A stretch of DNA of 64,000 nucleotides from Methanobacterium sp. UBA44 (GTDB lineage: Archaea; Methanobacteriota; Methanobacteria; Methanobacteriales; Methanobacteriaceae), in the NCBI GenBank assembly GCA_002494885.1, contig DACV01000009.1, forward strand, positions 132,626 through 196,625, given 5' to 3'. A model generated the notes under the pieces. It worked only from the letters and a program-made list of their open reading frames with translations, made no database searches and was not told the DNA's origin. Of this stretch, positions 36,333 to 44,880 are shown in pieces. A program made the position numbers and the translations under genes. The number at the start of each line of letters is the position of its first letter. Within the stretch, counting starts at the first letter, position 1.

Positions 36333-36601
36333 ATGATTACAGCGGCTTTGTTATAATGGTATTGAGGTTAATTTGATTTGTTTTATTTATGTGTGGTGTG
36401 GGAATTTATGGACATGTATTTGCATTTTCTAATAAATGCACGATACCTATCCTTGCATTGGGCTAGAGTTGACATGATTTAAGAAAATCACCAAAATTGA
36501 CATACTATTTAGGCAAGACAGCTTTAAAAATGGGAGTGGAAAATTGAGGGGAGGTATTATAACAGGGGTGTTCATTTTTTTGTTATTATTAATAATTAAA
36601 T
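36333..36601 (+). pseudogene. Possible remnant of a small gene after the CPBP gene
   Basis: Right after the CPBP stop there is AGGAGG and ATG 36333, but the frame stops after seven codons. About 100 bases on, a frame with an IITGVFIFLLLLIIK hydrophobic end runs to a stop at 36599-36601. This looks like the start and membrane tail of a lost short gene, but I recognise no family and the evidence is slight. The rest of 36324-36747 holds the promoter of the next gene. Confidence 0.3.
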
Positions 36602-36747
36602 AAAAAGTAATATAGTAGATGACATTTTAAATAATTAAAAGTATTTGAATAACTTATTTTGGAAAAAAACCGCAAAATTTATATATTTACAAAAATAAAT
36701 AATATACCAGCTTAAAACAGCAGATTAGAAAGAGCAGGTGATATTAT

Positions 36748-38622
36748 ATGAATATAAACAGGCAAAAATTAATTTTTGTCATATTAATCATCGGCATTAC
36801 CTGTATGATCAGTAGTTATGTAGCCTACTCGCTAAAGATCGATTCTTATGAAATAGAAAATCCGGATGAAAAAAATAACTATTTTTTAACAGAAGTCCAT
36901 GCTGCAGATGACGTTCAATTAACTTCAACTGGTAACTCTTATTCTATTGCTCAGTTAACCGATGCCGGAAGTCGAGTTAGTACTTTTATTGGACAAAACA
37001 ATAGATTACCTACCTTTGTCACCATCGCTGGCCGTCAGGTACCCATGTCCGACTATCTCTACTTAATGACCAGGGCAACAGTTAATTTAAATCAAGGTAA
37101 CACCCGTGCTTTAATTCAATACAGAGTCAGTGCTCCAACCAGCAGCATTGACCAAATTACTGCAGGTAATATTCAACGCAGCGAATATTCGAACTTAGCA
37201 AGAGGTATCAATAATTTTATAGAATCCAACGGCCGTCCACCATTCTACATCAATTCATCTCAGGGTTTAATTGGTTACGAGTCCCAGATTTACTTATTCT
37301 CTAGAATTATGTCATTCTATGGTTCTCAAGGTAGATTGCCTAATTTTGCTTCAATCAGTCCATGGACAGGGTCTAAACTACCAGAACCTGCTGCAGGTGA
37401 ACCTACAAGTGGTATAAAAATTATCAATACTGCTACTGGTGGAGATGTAACTCAAAATACAGGTCTTAATCCCCATCTCCCACAAACTGGACTTAGCAGA
37501 GATGTGATTGTTGCAGCCAGACAGGGAACACCTATGCTGAGTTTTGGTTCTGGAAACCCGCACGTAATGATTGTGGCAGGAGTTCATGGTAATGAATTAC
37601 CTTCAACCATAGCTGCCTTGAGACTCATTGAATTCTTAGATAATACCACACTAAACGGAACTGTGCATGTGATACCATTTGCCATACCTTACAGTACCTC
37701 CATTAACAGTAGATTATGGCAGGGAGAAGATCCAAACAGAGTGACCAATAGAGCAGGAACTCCTACCAATATTATACTGAATAATGCTAAACAGCTTAAT
37801 GCAAGGGGATTAGGAGATTTCCATTCCACGCAACCAGGTGGAGTGCCCGGTAGGACATCAATTATCTGCACCCAGGTCCCCACCTTCGAAAGCCTTACTC
37901 TGGCCTCCTATATCAGTAACCAAACCGGAGCAGAACTGATAAACCACCAAACTGCGGGAGTGGTTTATCCTGGAGGACTGGAAGACGAAAGCACTCAAGC
38001 AGGAATTCCATCAATAATCGGTGAAGTCCAGTCTCCACATGGACAAGCCAGTGCTGAAACCATAGATACTTCCTACAGACAGATGCAGGCATTTTTAAGG
38101 TACTTTAGTATAATACCCCGTATTCCGGGACCTCCAGCAGAGGTAAACGACACACAATTAACATCCACAGGCAATTCATATTCTATTGCTCAGTTAACCG
38201 ATGCCGGAAGTCGAGTTAGTACTTTTATTGGACAAAACAATAGATTACCTACCTTTGTCACCATCGCTGGCCGTCAGGTACCCATGTCCGACTATCTCTA
38301 CTTAATGACCAGGGCAACAGTTAATTTAAATCAAGGTAACACCCGTGCTTTAATTCAATACAGAGTCAGTGCTCCAACTAGCAGCCGTGATCAAATTACT
38401 GCAGGTAATATTCAACGAAGTGAGTATTCGAACTTAGCAGGAAGCATCAATAATTTTATAGAATCCAACGGCCGCGCGCCATCATCCATCAGTTCATCTC
38501 AAGGCACAATCGGATATGAATCACAGATATATCTCTTTTCTAGAATTATGACGTTCTATGGATCACAGGGACGTTTACCTAATTTTGCATCAATCAGCCC
38601 CTGGGCAGGACCAAAACTTTAA
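36748..38622 (+). CDS. Secreted M14-like metallopeptidase/deacylase with pseudomurein-binding repeats at both ends
   Basis: 624 residues. A signal peptide (about residues 8-27) is followed by paired pseudomurein-binding repeats (residues 50-210, with AGSRVSTFIGQNNRLP, VPMSDYLYLM and YESQIYLFSRIM). A central domain (about 230-450) resembles the M14/aspartoacylase fold with zinc ligands H280 and E283 (GVHGNE) and H359 (GDFHS), and a glutamate E426 (GEVQSP). A second paired repeat block ends the protein. It probably binds the pseudomurein wall and cuts amide bonds there, as inference. TATA box AAATTTATATATTT lies near 36675-36688 and GGTGAT before the ATG. Confidence 0.82.
   Translation: MNINRQKLIFVILIIGITCMISSYVAYSLKIDSYEIENPDEKNNYFLTEVHAADDVQLTSTGNSYSIAQLTDAGSRVSTFIGQNNRLPTFVTIAGRQVPMSDYLYLMTRATVNLNQGNTRALIQYRVSAPTSSIDQITAGNIQRSEYSNLARGINNFIESNGRPPFYINSSQGLIGYESQIYLFSRIMSFYGSQGRLPNFASISPWTGSKLPEPAAGEPTSGIKIINTATGGDVTQNTGLNPHLPQTGLSRDVIVAARQGTPMLSFGSGNPHVMIVAGVHGNELPSTIAALRLIEFLDNTTLNGTVHVIPFAIPYSTSINSRLWQGEDPNRVTNRAGTPTNIILNNAKQLNARGLGDFHSTQPGGVPGRTSIICTQVPTFESLTLASYISNQTGAELINHQTAGVVYPGGLEDESTQAGIPSIIGEVQSPHGQASAETIDTSYRQMQAFLRYFSIIPRIPGPPAEVNDTQLTSTGNSYSIAQLTDAGSRVSTFIGQNNRLPTFVTIAGRQVPMSDYLYLMTRATVNLNQGNTRALIQYRVSAPTSSRDQITAGNIQRSEYSNLAGSINNFIESNGRAPSSISSSQGTIGYESQIYLFSRIMTFYGSQGRLPNFASISPWAGPKL
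36941..37139 (+). repeat. 199-bp perfect direct repeat, copy 1
   Basis: Identical base for base to 38180-38378. Both lie in the pseudomurein-binding repeat blocks of the same gene. The flanks have diverged, so identity stops sharply. Confidence 0.9.
38180..38378 (+). repeat. 199-bp perfect direct repeat, copy 2
   Basis: Second copy, 1,239 bases after the first, in the C-terminal repeat block. Recombination between the two would delete the catalytic domain in frame (1,239 is a multiple of 3). Confidence 0.9.
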
Positions 38623-38768
38623 TTTTTTTTATTTTTTATTAATTAACTGGTAATTTTTTAGTTTTAAAAAAGTATTTGTGCTTTAAATATGAAAATGTAT
38701 CAGTTGATATATCCATTCAATTAAATAATGTATTTTTCACTATTTTTAAAATAAATGCACATCAAAGG

Positions 38769-39175
38769 TGAACAAAAAACTGAATTTACTGCATCATAGC
38801 AGGATATAATTATTACATGTGATAATGGGGATATTGTACTGGTAAAGAGAAAAAACGAACCATTTAGTGGTTGGGGGAATTACCGGGAGGATTTGTCGAA
38901 TATGGTGAAAATGTAGAATCAACAGCCATTAGAGAAGCAGAAGAAGAAACAGGTTTAAAAATAGAACTTGAAGGCATAATTGGTGTTTATTCTGAGCCTG
39001 ACAGAGATCCCTGAAGGCATATTGTTTCTATATGTTATAGGGCTAAAAGAGTTGATGGAAAGTTCGATTCTGATGGTGAAATATTAAAAACCAGGCTTTT
39101 AATAGAGATGAAATCCACAATATAGATCTTGCATTTAACCATAAAGAGATGCTTAAAGATGCATCGATAATATAA
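38769..39175 (+). pseudogene. Nudix hydrolase, decayed
   Basis: From GTG 38769 the frame is broken early. DNGDIVLVKRKNEPFSGW (from about 38815) is followed one frame over by LPGGFVEYGENVESTAIREA and EEETGL, a full Nudix box (GX5EX7REUXEEXGU). A TGA in place of CGA/AGA then interrupts PDRDP*RHIVSICY. A further shift precedes FNRDEIHNIDLAF, and the frame ends at 39175. At least two frameshifts and one stop. Intact relatives cleave ADP-ribose or oxidised nucleotides. Confidence 0.87.
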
Positions 39176-39300
39176 TCTAAGAAACCTTGTTCTTAACTAA
39201 TTAAAAAGGATAATATTCAACTTTTAATTTAAATTCACTTAAGAAATATTAATTATGAGATAAATATGTTATAATCTATTCATATTTATGGAGTTTTAAA

Positions 39301-39831
39301 ATGAACGAGATAGAACTGGAATTTGACGGTAAAAAAGTAACTTATGCCGAATATAAACTTATCACAAGAAAATTCATTGAAAAACAGATAAAAACCCCTG
39401 AAGAATTACAAGAATTGTGGATCGATGATGATAAAAGACGGAAATTTATGGACATGCTTCATGAAATGCAGATTGATATTAATTTTATAAAGGAAATCGA
39501 AAAAATAGATAAATCTGACACATTCGATGTTATTGCAAATATGATATTTGAAGCGCCTTTAATAACACGAAAAGAACGTGCAGAACAATTTATAAAAGAA
39601 AATATTAATGAAATAAGTCAAAATGACCATGAAATTAAAAGTATTGTACTTGGTATTTTGGATAAGTACAAAAAAGGAGGAATAGAAAATATAGATCTTA
39701 GAATCCTCCTTAGCGAGGATATGATTCAAAAAAACGCTTATAATATTTTAAAAGATAGGTTAGGATCTCTAAATATTGCTAAATTATTTAATGATATTAA
39801 AATAGGGCTTTATAAAGTTGAAATCTCTTAA
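39301..39831 (+). CDS. Stand-alone protein matching the C-terminal domain of type I restriction HsdR (EcoEI type)
   Basis: 176 residues, start ATG 39301 behind TGGAG. The whole protein lines up with the EcoEI_R_C domain: an N-terminal TPEELQELWIDDDKRRKFMDML (TPEELRxxWxDxxxR pattern), FDVIANMIFEAPLITRKERAEQF, and ILDKYKKGGIENIDLRILLSED. In HsdR this domain contacts the methyltransferase subunits; here helicase and nuclease domains are absent and no hsdM or hsdS is nearby. It has its own start and ribosome site and an intact frame, so it is either a stable remnant or a gene in its own right, perhaps interfering with a type I system. Confidence 0.65.
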   Translation: MNEIELEFDGKKVTYAEYKLITRKFIEKQIKTPEELQELWIDDDKRRKFMDMLHEMQIDINFIKEIEKIDKSDTFDVIANMIFEAPLITRKERAEQFIKENINEISQNDHEIKSIVLGILDKYKKGGIENIDLRILLSEDMIQKNAYNILKDRLGSLNIAKLFNDIKIGLYKVEIS

Positions 39832-39870
39832 ATCATGTAAAAATAAAAAAAATAAAGGTATATCTTCTGC

Positions 39871-42783
39871 CTAAAATGGCAATGAAGCATATGTACCTTT
39901 TAATGTATAGTTAGATGTTTTCCAGTTTTTAATTACTCCTAATGAGTTTTTAGAACTGGTTGCATCAGCTGTATACCATTTACCATCTACCCATATCTGG
40001 GCCCAGACGTGTCCATACCAGTTACCGCTTGTAAACTGACATTTACCATGTACATATCTTGCAGGAAGTCCTGCTGCCCTTGAAAGCGCAATAACCAGAT
40101 GCGCTGTATCGACACAGTTTCCAGTTTTAGCATTTAATGTACCTACAGCTCCTTTTTTAGTATTGTAGTAGAAGGAATAACCAATATTATCCCTGACCCA
40201 GTTGAATATAGCTGCTGCTTTTGAATATGTGGTAGTTTTGCCGCTTGTTATCTTTGCTGCAAGTGCTTTAATGCTGGCATTAGTCACCTGACAGTTTGCA
40301 GTTGCTGCGAGGTATTTCTTTAAATCTGCAGGCACAGGTGTACCTGAGATAACTGGTGCTGAGACTGAACTCCATGAACTCACTGAAACAGTGGCTGGTA
40401 GTCTGCTGTTTGAATCAACAAAGCTGAGTATCTTTGCAAATGTGTAAACAAAGGATTCATATCTCATTTCCCCGAGAGGAGTAGTGGCGTGATTTGGTAT
40501 TTTACCATTTGCATCTATGAATGCCTTTATTCTTTTTGCAAGATCCAGATACTGATCTTTAGTTAAATTACCGCTTTTTATTGCTTCACTTGGTTTTACT
40601 GGAGTATCAATATCTTTTAAGGATAATGGCATTTTTACCCCTTCACTGACTTCTATTGTGCTTATAAGCATCAATCTTAGGAAATCTTCAGGGTTTATCC
40701 TGGTTGTACCTACAGTTACATAACTTGGTAATTTATGGTTTGTTTCAATGTACTTTTTGACATTCGCTGCGGCTTTTTGAATCTGAGCTAAGCTGAATAT
40801 TGTTGTTTCTGTTCCATTTGAAGTTGATGGTGAAACTTTAAATGCAGAATCCATTGCAACATTGTTTGGTAGTATATTGTTTGTATTATAGAAATTGAAC
40901 ACTTTTGCAAGCATATAAACTAAAGATTCATAATTAACTTTCCCTAAACTGCTTGATGCATAATTTGGGGCCTTATTTTCAGAATCTATAAATGTGTTTA
41001 TCCTTTTTGCAATATCCATGTACTCTGTTTTACTGATAGTCCCTGTTTTAAATGTTCCAGTAGATTCTTGAGGTCCTGATATACCTACAAGCTTGATTGG
41101 TGTAGTTGTTCCACTATTTAGCTGAATTAAACCTTTGGTCATTAATCTAAGGAATTCAGACATTGAAACCTGAGATGTACCTATTGTTACATAATTTGGA
41201 AGCTTGTGATTTTTGTCTATGAATGACTTGATCCTGCTTGCTGCATCTTTAATTTCACTTAAAGTAAAGTTTGGAGGATTTATGAAGTCTTCATTTATTG
41301 TTCCATATCTAAATAGCGCATATCCTGATGCTCCATTGTCTAATGCTGATTTTATATCTTGATTTAGTTCGTTTGCTGTTAGTCTGGTTGTATCATAGTC
41401 TGAAACGTATGACTGAAGTCCTGCTATAACTGGTTTCCCAGCAACCTGATCAACTATATCTTTTGTTGTGGTACCAATCCAGGCAGTATCTTTAGCATAA
41501 TTTCCTTTGTAAATCATAGGTACAAGGAAATCAACATATGGAGCAAGTTTAGAGTAATCCTGCCCATAGATATATACATTGGATGATCCTTCAGGCATCA
41601 CTGCAGTTGAAACTGCTATATCAGGGTTAATTGCTTTTACTGCATTCCAAACATCACGTACAAATGATGTTATATTCTCTGTTGCACCGGCATGCTTATT
41701 AGCTGCATTATCCCCAACTCCAGAATATCTCACATAATCGAGATGGATTCCATCAATATTGTAGTTTTTTGCAATATCTTTAACTGTATTTAGTAAGTTT
41801 TGGCGATGTGTAGCGTTAGCTGGATCAACCCAGTTACCATTAGCATCTTTAAAACATGTAATCCAAGCATGTATCCTTATTCCGGTGTTCTGGAATTTAG
41901 ATATAAGATCTTTTAGTACAGTTTGATATGTTGGAGTTGAAACTAAATTTGCCTTAACAAATATGTCGGTGATATTTGCATTTTTAAGCTCGCTTACTGA
42001 AATTTTACTTACATCTCCAGCATTTAACCAGATACCATGTACGTCTGTATATGTGTTTCCTGCTGCAGCTTGCTCAGCTTCCTGAGAGTTTTCATTGTTC
42101 TGAGCTGTAGTATTTTGAGTTATTGATGTGGTTACAGTATTTTCATTTTCTATACTTGTATTAACTGGAGTTTTCACCGAATTTTGATTAGATTGAGTTT
42201 TTGCGCTATTTGTAGAAGTATCTGTAGGATTAGTCACTGGATTAACAGTTTGAGGCACTGTAGTTGTATTTTTTGACGTGACCTCTGCATTCTGGCTCGC
42301 TGAATTTTCAGTTGAATTGTCTAATTTTTCCTGTACATTTGTTAAGTTCGCTGACTCTGGTTTACTTGTTTTTTCAACGTTAACAGTTTCTGTAGTCTTT
42401 TTTAGTGTGTCTTGTGCTTTTAAGCCTTCAGTAACAGGTTTAGTTGTACTTTCAGTACTGGTGGTTTTTGTTGTTACTGTGTTCTTGTTTTGTGTAATCA
42501 CTGATTGTTCTTGGTTACTTATTTGAGCTCTATTATGTTTTTTAACTTTTTTGTTATTGGTATTTTCTGCTGATTTAACATCTTTTTCAGCCCTTTTTTG
42601 CGTTTGGGCTGTTTCTTTTAAAATATTTTCATCATCTGTTTCTGTATATATACTTTTATTTACAGTATTGGTATTAACAGACTGTGTTTGTACAGTCCCC
42701 TGTTCTAATGCATTTACACTTGAAATACCGCCCAGTGATAAACTGGCGATTAAGAGGACTACAAATAACAGTTTCCCCGTAAT
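39871..42783 (-). CDS. Secreted pseudomurein-associated protein: glycosidase-like domain, PMBR repeats and endoisopeptidase-like domain
   Basis: About 970 residues. Order: signal peptide (GKLLFVVLLIASLSLGG), a Thr/Ser/Asn/Gln linker of 200 residues, a TIM-barrel glycosidase-like domain (residues 240-500: HGIWLNAGDVSK, DGIHLDYVRY, FLVPMIYKGNY), four pseudomurein-binding repeats (FIDKNHKLPNYVTIG, FIDSENKAPNY, YIETNHKLPSYVTVG, FIDANGKIPNH), and a transglutaminase-like cysteine peptidase with Cys-His-Asp (GNCVDTAHL, GHVWAQIW, TADATS; about C890, H925, D940). The last domain resembles the phage endoisopeptidases PeiW/PeiP that cut pseudomurein. Likely a wall autolysin or remodelling enzyme. The start is taken as ATT 42783, seven bases after GGAGG. 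Confidence 0.85.
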   Translation of the reverse strand: MTGKLLFVVLLIASLSLGGISSVNALEQGTVQTQSVNTNTVNKSIYTETDDENILKETAQTQKRAEKDVKSAENTNNKKVKKHNRAQISNQEQSVITQNKNTVTTKTTSTESTTKPVTEGLKAQDTLKKTTETVNVEKTSKPESANLTNVQEKLDNSTENSASQNAEVTSKNTTTVPQTVNPVTNPTDTSTNSAKTQSNQNSVKTPVNTSIENENTVTTSITQNTTAQNNENSQEAEQAAAGNTYTDVHGIWLNAGDVSKISVSELKNANITDIFVKANLVSTPTYQTVLKDLISKFQNTGIRIHAWITCFKDANGNWVDPANATHRQNLLNTVKDIAKNYNIDGIHLDYVRYSGVGDNAANKHAGATENITSFVRDVWNAVKAINPDIAVSTAVMPEGSSNVYIYGQDYSKLAPYVDFLVPMIYKGNYAKDTAWIGTTTKDIVDQVAGKPVIAGLQSYVSDYDTTRLTANELNQDIKSALDNGASGYALFRYGTINEDFINPPNFTLSEIKDAASRIKSFIDKNHKLPNYVTIGTSQVSMSEFLRLMTKGLIQLNSGTTTPIKLVGISGPQESTGTFKTGTISKTEYMDIAKRINTFIDSENKAPNYASSSLGKVNYESLVYMLAKVFNFYNTNNILPNNVAMDSAFKVSPSTSNGTETTIFSLAQIQKAAANVKKYIETNHKLPSYVTVGTTRINPEDFLRLMLISTIEVSEGVKMPLSLKDIDTPVKPSEAIKSGNLTKDQYLDLAKRIKAFIDANGKIPNHATTPLGEMRYESFVYTFAKILSFVDSNSRLPATVSVSSWSSVSAPVISGTPVPADLKKYLAATANCQVTNASIKALAAKITSGKTTTYSKAAAIFNWVRDNIGYSFYYNTKKGAVGTLNAKTGNCVDTAHLVIALSRAAGLPARYVHGKCQFTSGNWYGHVWAQIWVDGKWYTADATSSKNSLGVIKNWKTSNYTLKGTYASLPF

Positions 42784-43327
42784 TATACCGCCTCCGATTC
42801 CCAATCATAAAAATACTCTTGAAGAATATTTTTCTGGGTAGGACTAATTATGCGTCATTACATATAAAGGTTTCGGAAAATCGAGTTTAAACTAAGCTAT
42901 GATTGGTCTTTATTTCAAATTTAAACCGATTTAAAAGCTTATTTTAAAAGTATGTTATGAACATATAATAACTGTTTAACTTATTATGGCGCTTTATACA
43001 CTCAAAGTGAAATTAAAACAATAATCTAATTATTATGAAATGACTGGATGTGTTTAAATATATTTTAAGAAACAGAAGAACCTAATATAAAAATAAGTAT
43101 AAATTTTATTCAGATAATATTTATTTTTATATCAAGAGAAATAATTTGATTTTATTCAGGGTTTTATGATTCATATGCTCCTAAAATAGAAAATAGATAA
43201 AAAATATTTATTTAAGGCTGATTATAATAGATATTTAAATAATGGTAATTTCTTAAATTACATGATTATAAATAAATTTATAGACTATTATTTTTCTTAA
43301 TTAATCAGTCCAGTTATGAGGTGAAAA
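42784..43327. other. Divergent intergenic region, no gene seen
   Basis: About 540 bases of AT-rich DNA between the wall protein and the aminotransferase genes. TATA-like stretches near 43200-43215 and 43265-43285 may serve the aminotransferase. No repeat or RNA gene recognised. Confidence 0.45.
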
Positions 43328-44425
43328 ATGATTCCAATTGCTAAACCATTTATAGGTGATGAAGAGATTGAAGAAGTAATTAGTGTACTAAAATCAGGAT
43401 TTATAGCTCAGGGACCAAAAGTAGCTGAATTTGAGGGACTTTTTGCAGAATATATTGGAATTCCACATGCAATTGCAACAAGTTCAGGAACTACAGCTTT
43501 ACATATAGCCCTTCTTTGTGCAGGAATTAAAAGAGGAGATGAAGTAATTACAACTCCATTTTCATTTGCAGCAACAGCAAACTCTATACTCTATGTTGGA
43601 GCAAAGCCAGTATTTGTTGATATAGACCCAAAAACGTATAACATTAACCCTGAGAAAATTGATGAAGCCATTACAGATAAAACAAAGGCAATTATTCCTG
43701 TTCATCTTTATGGTCAACCTGCAGATATGGATCCAATTAATAGAACAGCCGGAGAATATGACCTTAAAGTGATTGAAGACGCTGCACAGGCTCATGGAGC
43801 TGTTTACAAGGGAGTTAAAGCCGGAGCTCTTGGGGATATGGGGTGTTTCAGCTTTTACCCAACCAAAAATATCACCACCAGTGAAGGAGGAATAATAACA
43901 ACAAGAAATTCTGATTATAATCATGATGCCCGTGCATTAAGGGCTCATGGTGAAAGTGATAGATATGAACACGTTATTTTGGGATATAACTTCAGAATGA
44001 CTGATATTTCTGCAGCGATAGGTGTAGCTCAATTAAAGAGACTGGAAGGATTTAATGAAAAGCGCATTAAAAATGCACAATACTTGACTGAAAGTATAAA
44101 TAAGATAGATGGAATTGAACCTCCATTTGTTCAAAAAGATGTTAGACACGTATTCCATCAGTATACAATAAGGGTTTCAAAAAATAGGGATAGAATGATT
44201 GAATTTTTAAATAATAATGGGATTGGAACTGGAGTACATTATCCAAGAACAATCTACAACCAAAAACTTTACGTAGATTTAGGATTTAATGCAAATTGTA
44301 AAGAAGCAGAAAAAGCAGCAGATGAAGTGATTTCTTTACCAGTACACCCTGGTTTAAATCATGAAGACCTTGAAAAAATAGTTTCAGTCCTTAAAAAAGG
44401 ATCAGAGGAACTTTTAAGTAAATAA
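43328..44425 (+). CDS. DegT/DnrJ/EryC1/StrS-family aminotransferase
   Basis: 365 residues. PLP-dependent sugar aminotransferase fold: IAKPFIGDEEIEEV at the start, SSGTTALHIAL, DEVITTPFSFAATANSI, EDAAQAHGA and the lysine segment SFYPTKNITTSEGG (PLP Schiff base K). It converts a keto sugar nucleotide into an amino sugar for surface glycans or protein glycosylation; the sugar is unknown. Start ATG 43328 follows AGGTGAAAA. No other sugar genes adjoin it. Confidence 0.93.
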   Translation: MIPIAKPFIGDEEIEEVISVLKSGFIAQGPKVAEFEGLFAEYIGIPHAIATSSGTTALHIALLCAGIKRGDEVITTPFSFAATANSILYVGAKPVFVDIDPKTYNINPEKIDEAITDKTKAIIPVHLYGQPADMDPINRTAGEYDLKVIEDAAQAHGAVYKGVKAGALGDMGCFSFYPTKNITTSEGGIITTRNSDYNHDARALRAHGESDRYEHVILGYNFRMTDISAAIGVAQLKRLEGFNEKRIKNAQYLTESINKIDGIEPPFVQKDVRHVFHQYTIRVSKNRDRMIEFLNNNGIGTGVHYPRTIYNQKLYVDLGFNANCKEAEKAADEVISLPVHPGLNHEDLEKIVSVLKKGSEELLSK

Positions 44426-44483
44426 AAGAAATAAAAAATAGTTTAAAGCAGTAGAATAAGGAATTTTTCTATTTTACTGGATT

Positions 44484-44786
44484 TTATTTAAGCTTTTCTT
44501 CAACTGATTTTACTTTTTCTTTCATTGTTTTTTCAACATCTCTTCTATCATCTATTTTAAGATGTGTTGCAACTCTTTGAGCCCCTTGGCGGAATATGCT
44601 CTCATGGACAGCTTTAACAGCATCAAATAGTTTTTCAGCATTGTCAGTTTCTATTATGGTGCCTACTCCATTTATTTCATATTTAATTCCCATTTCATCT
44701 AAAACATCAATCCCAGAAGCTATATATTTACTTAAGCTTGTACTGGAAGTTCCAATGGGAATCAAGGTAAGTTCTGCAGTTATCAT
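44484..44786 (-). CDS. MTH1187/YkoF-family thiamine-binding protein
   Basis: 100 residues. It starts ITAELTLIPIGTSSTSLSKYIA and has NGVGTIIETDNAEKLFDAVKAVHES and GAQRVATHLKIDDRRD, matching the MTH1187 (UPF0045) family. These small ferredoxin-like-fold proteins form tetramers; some bind thiamine. The role in archaea is not fixed. Start ATG 44786 has no ribosome site; a TATA box (TTTATATC, about 44811-44818) lies some 26 bases before it, so the message is probably leaderless. It is divergent from the thiolation gene. Confidence 0.9.
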   Translation of the reverse strand: MITAELTLIPIGTSSTSLSKYIASGIDVLDEMGIKYEINGVGTIIETDNAEKLFDAVKAVHESIFRQGAQRVATHLKIDDRRDVEKTMKEKVKSVEEKLK

Positions 44787-44880
44787 GATAGTATATATGT
44801 TGGAAATGATATAAATTTTTATTCAGGTATTAAATTTAAAAAAATAAAATTTGACAATTTTTTTTATAAAGGTTTATTTC

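Noticed and set aside
36941..38378. CRISPR or tandem repeats
   Set aside because: There are only two copies of 199 bases, both coding for wall-binding repeats; no spacer pattern. I saw no CRISPR array in the window.
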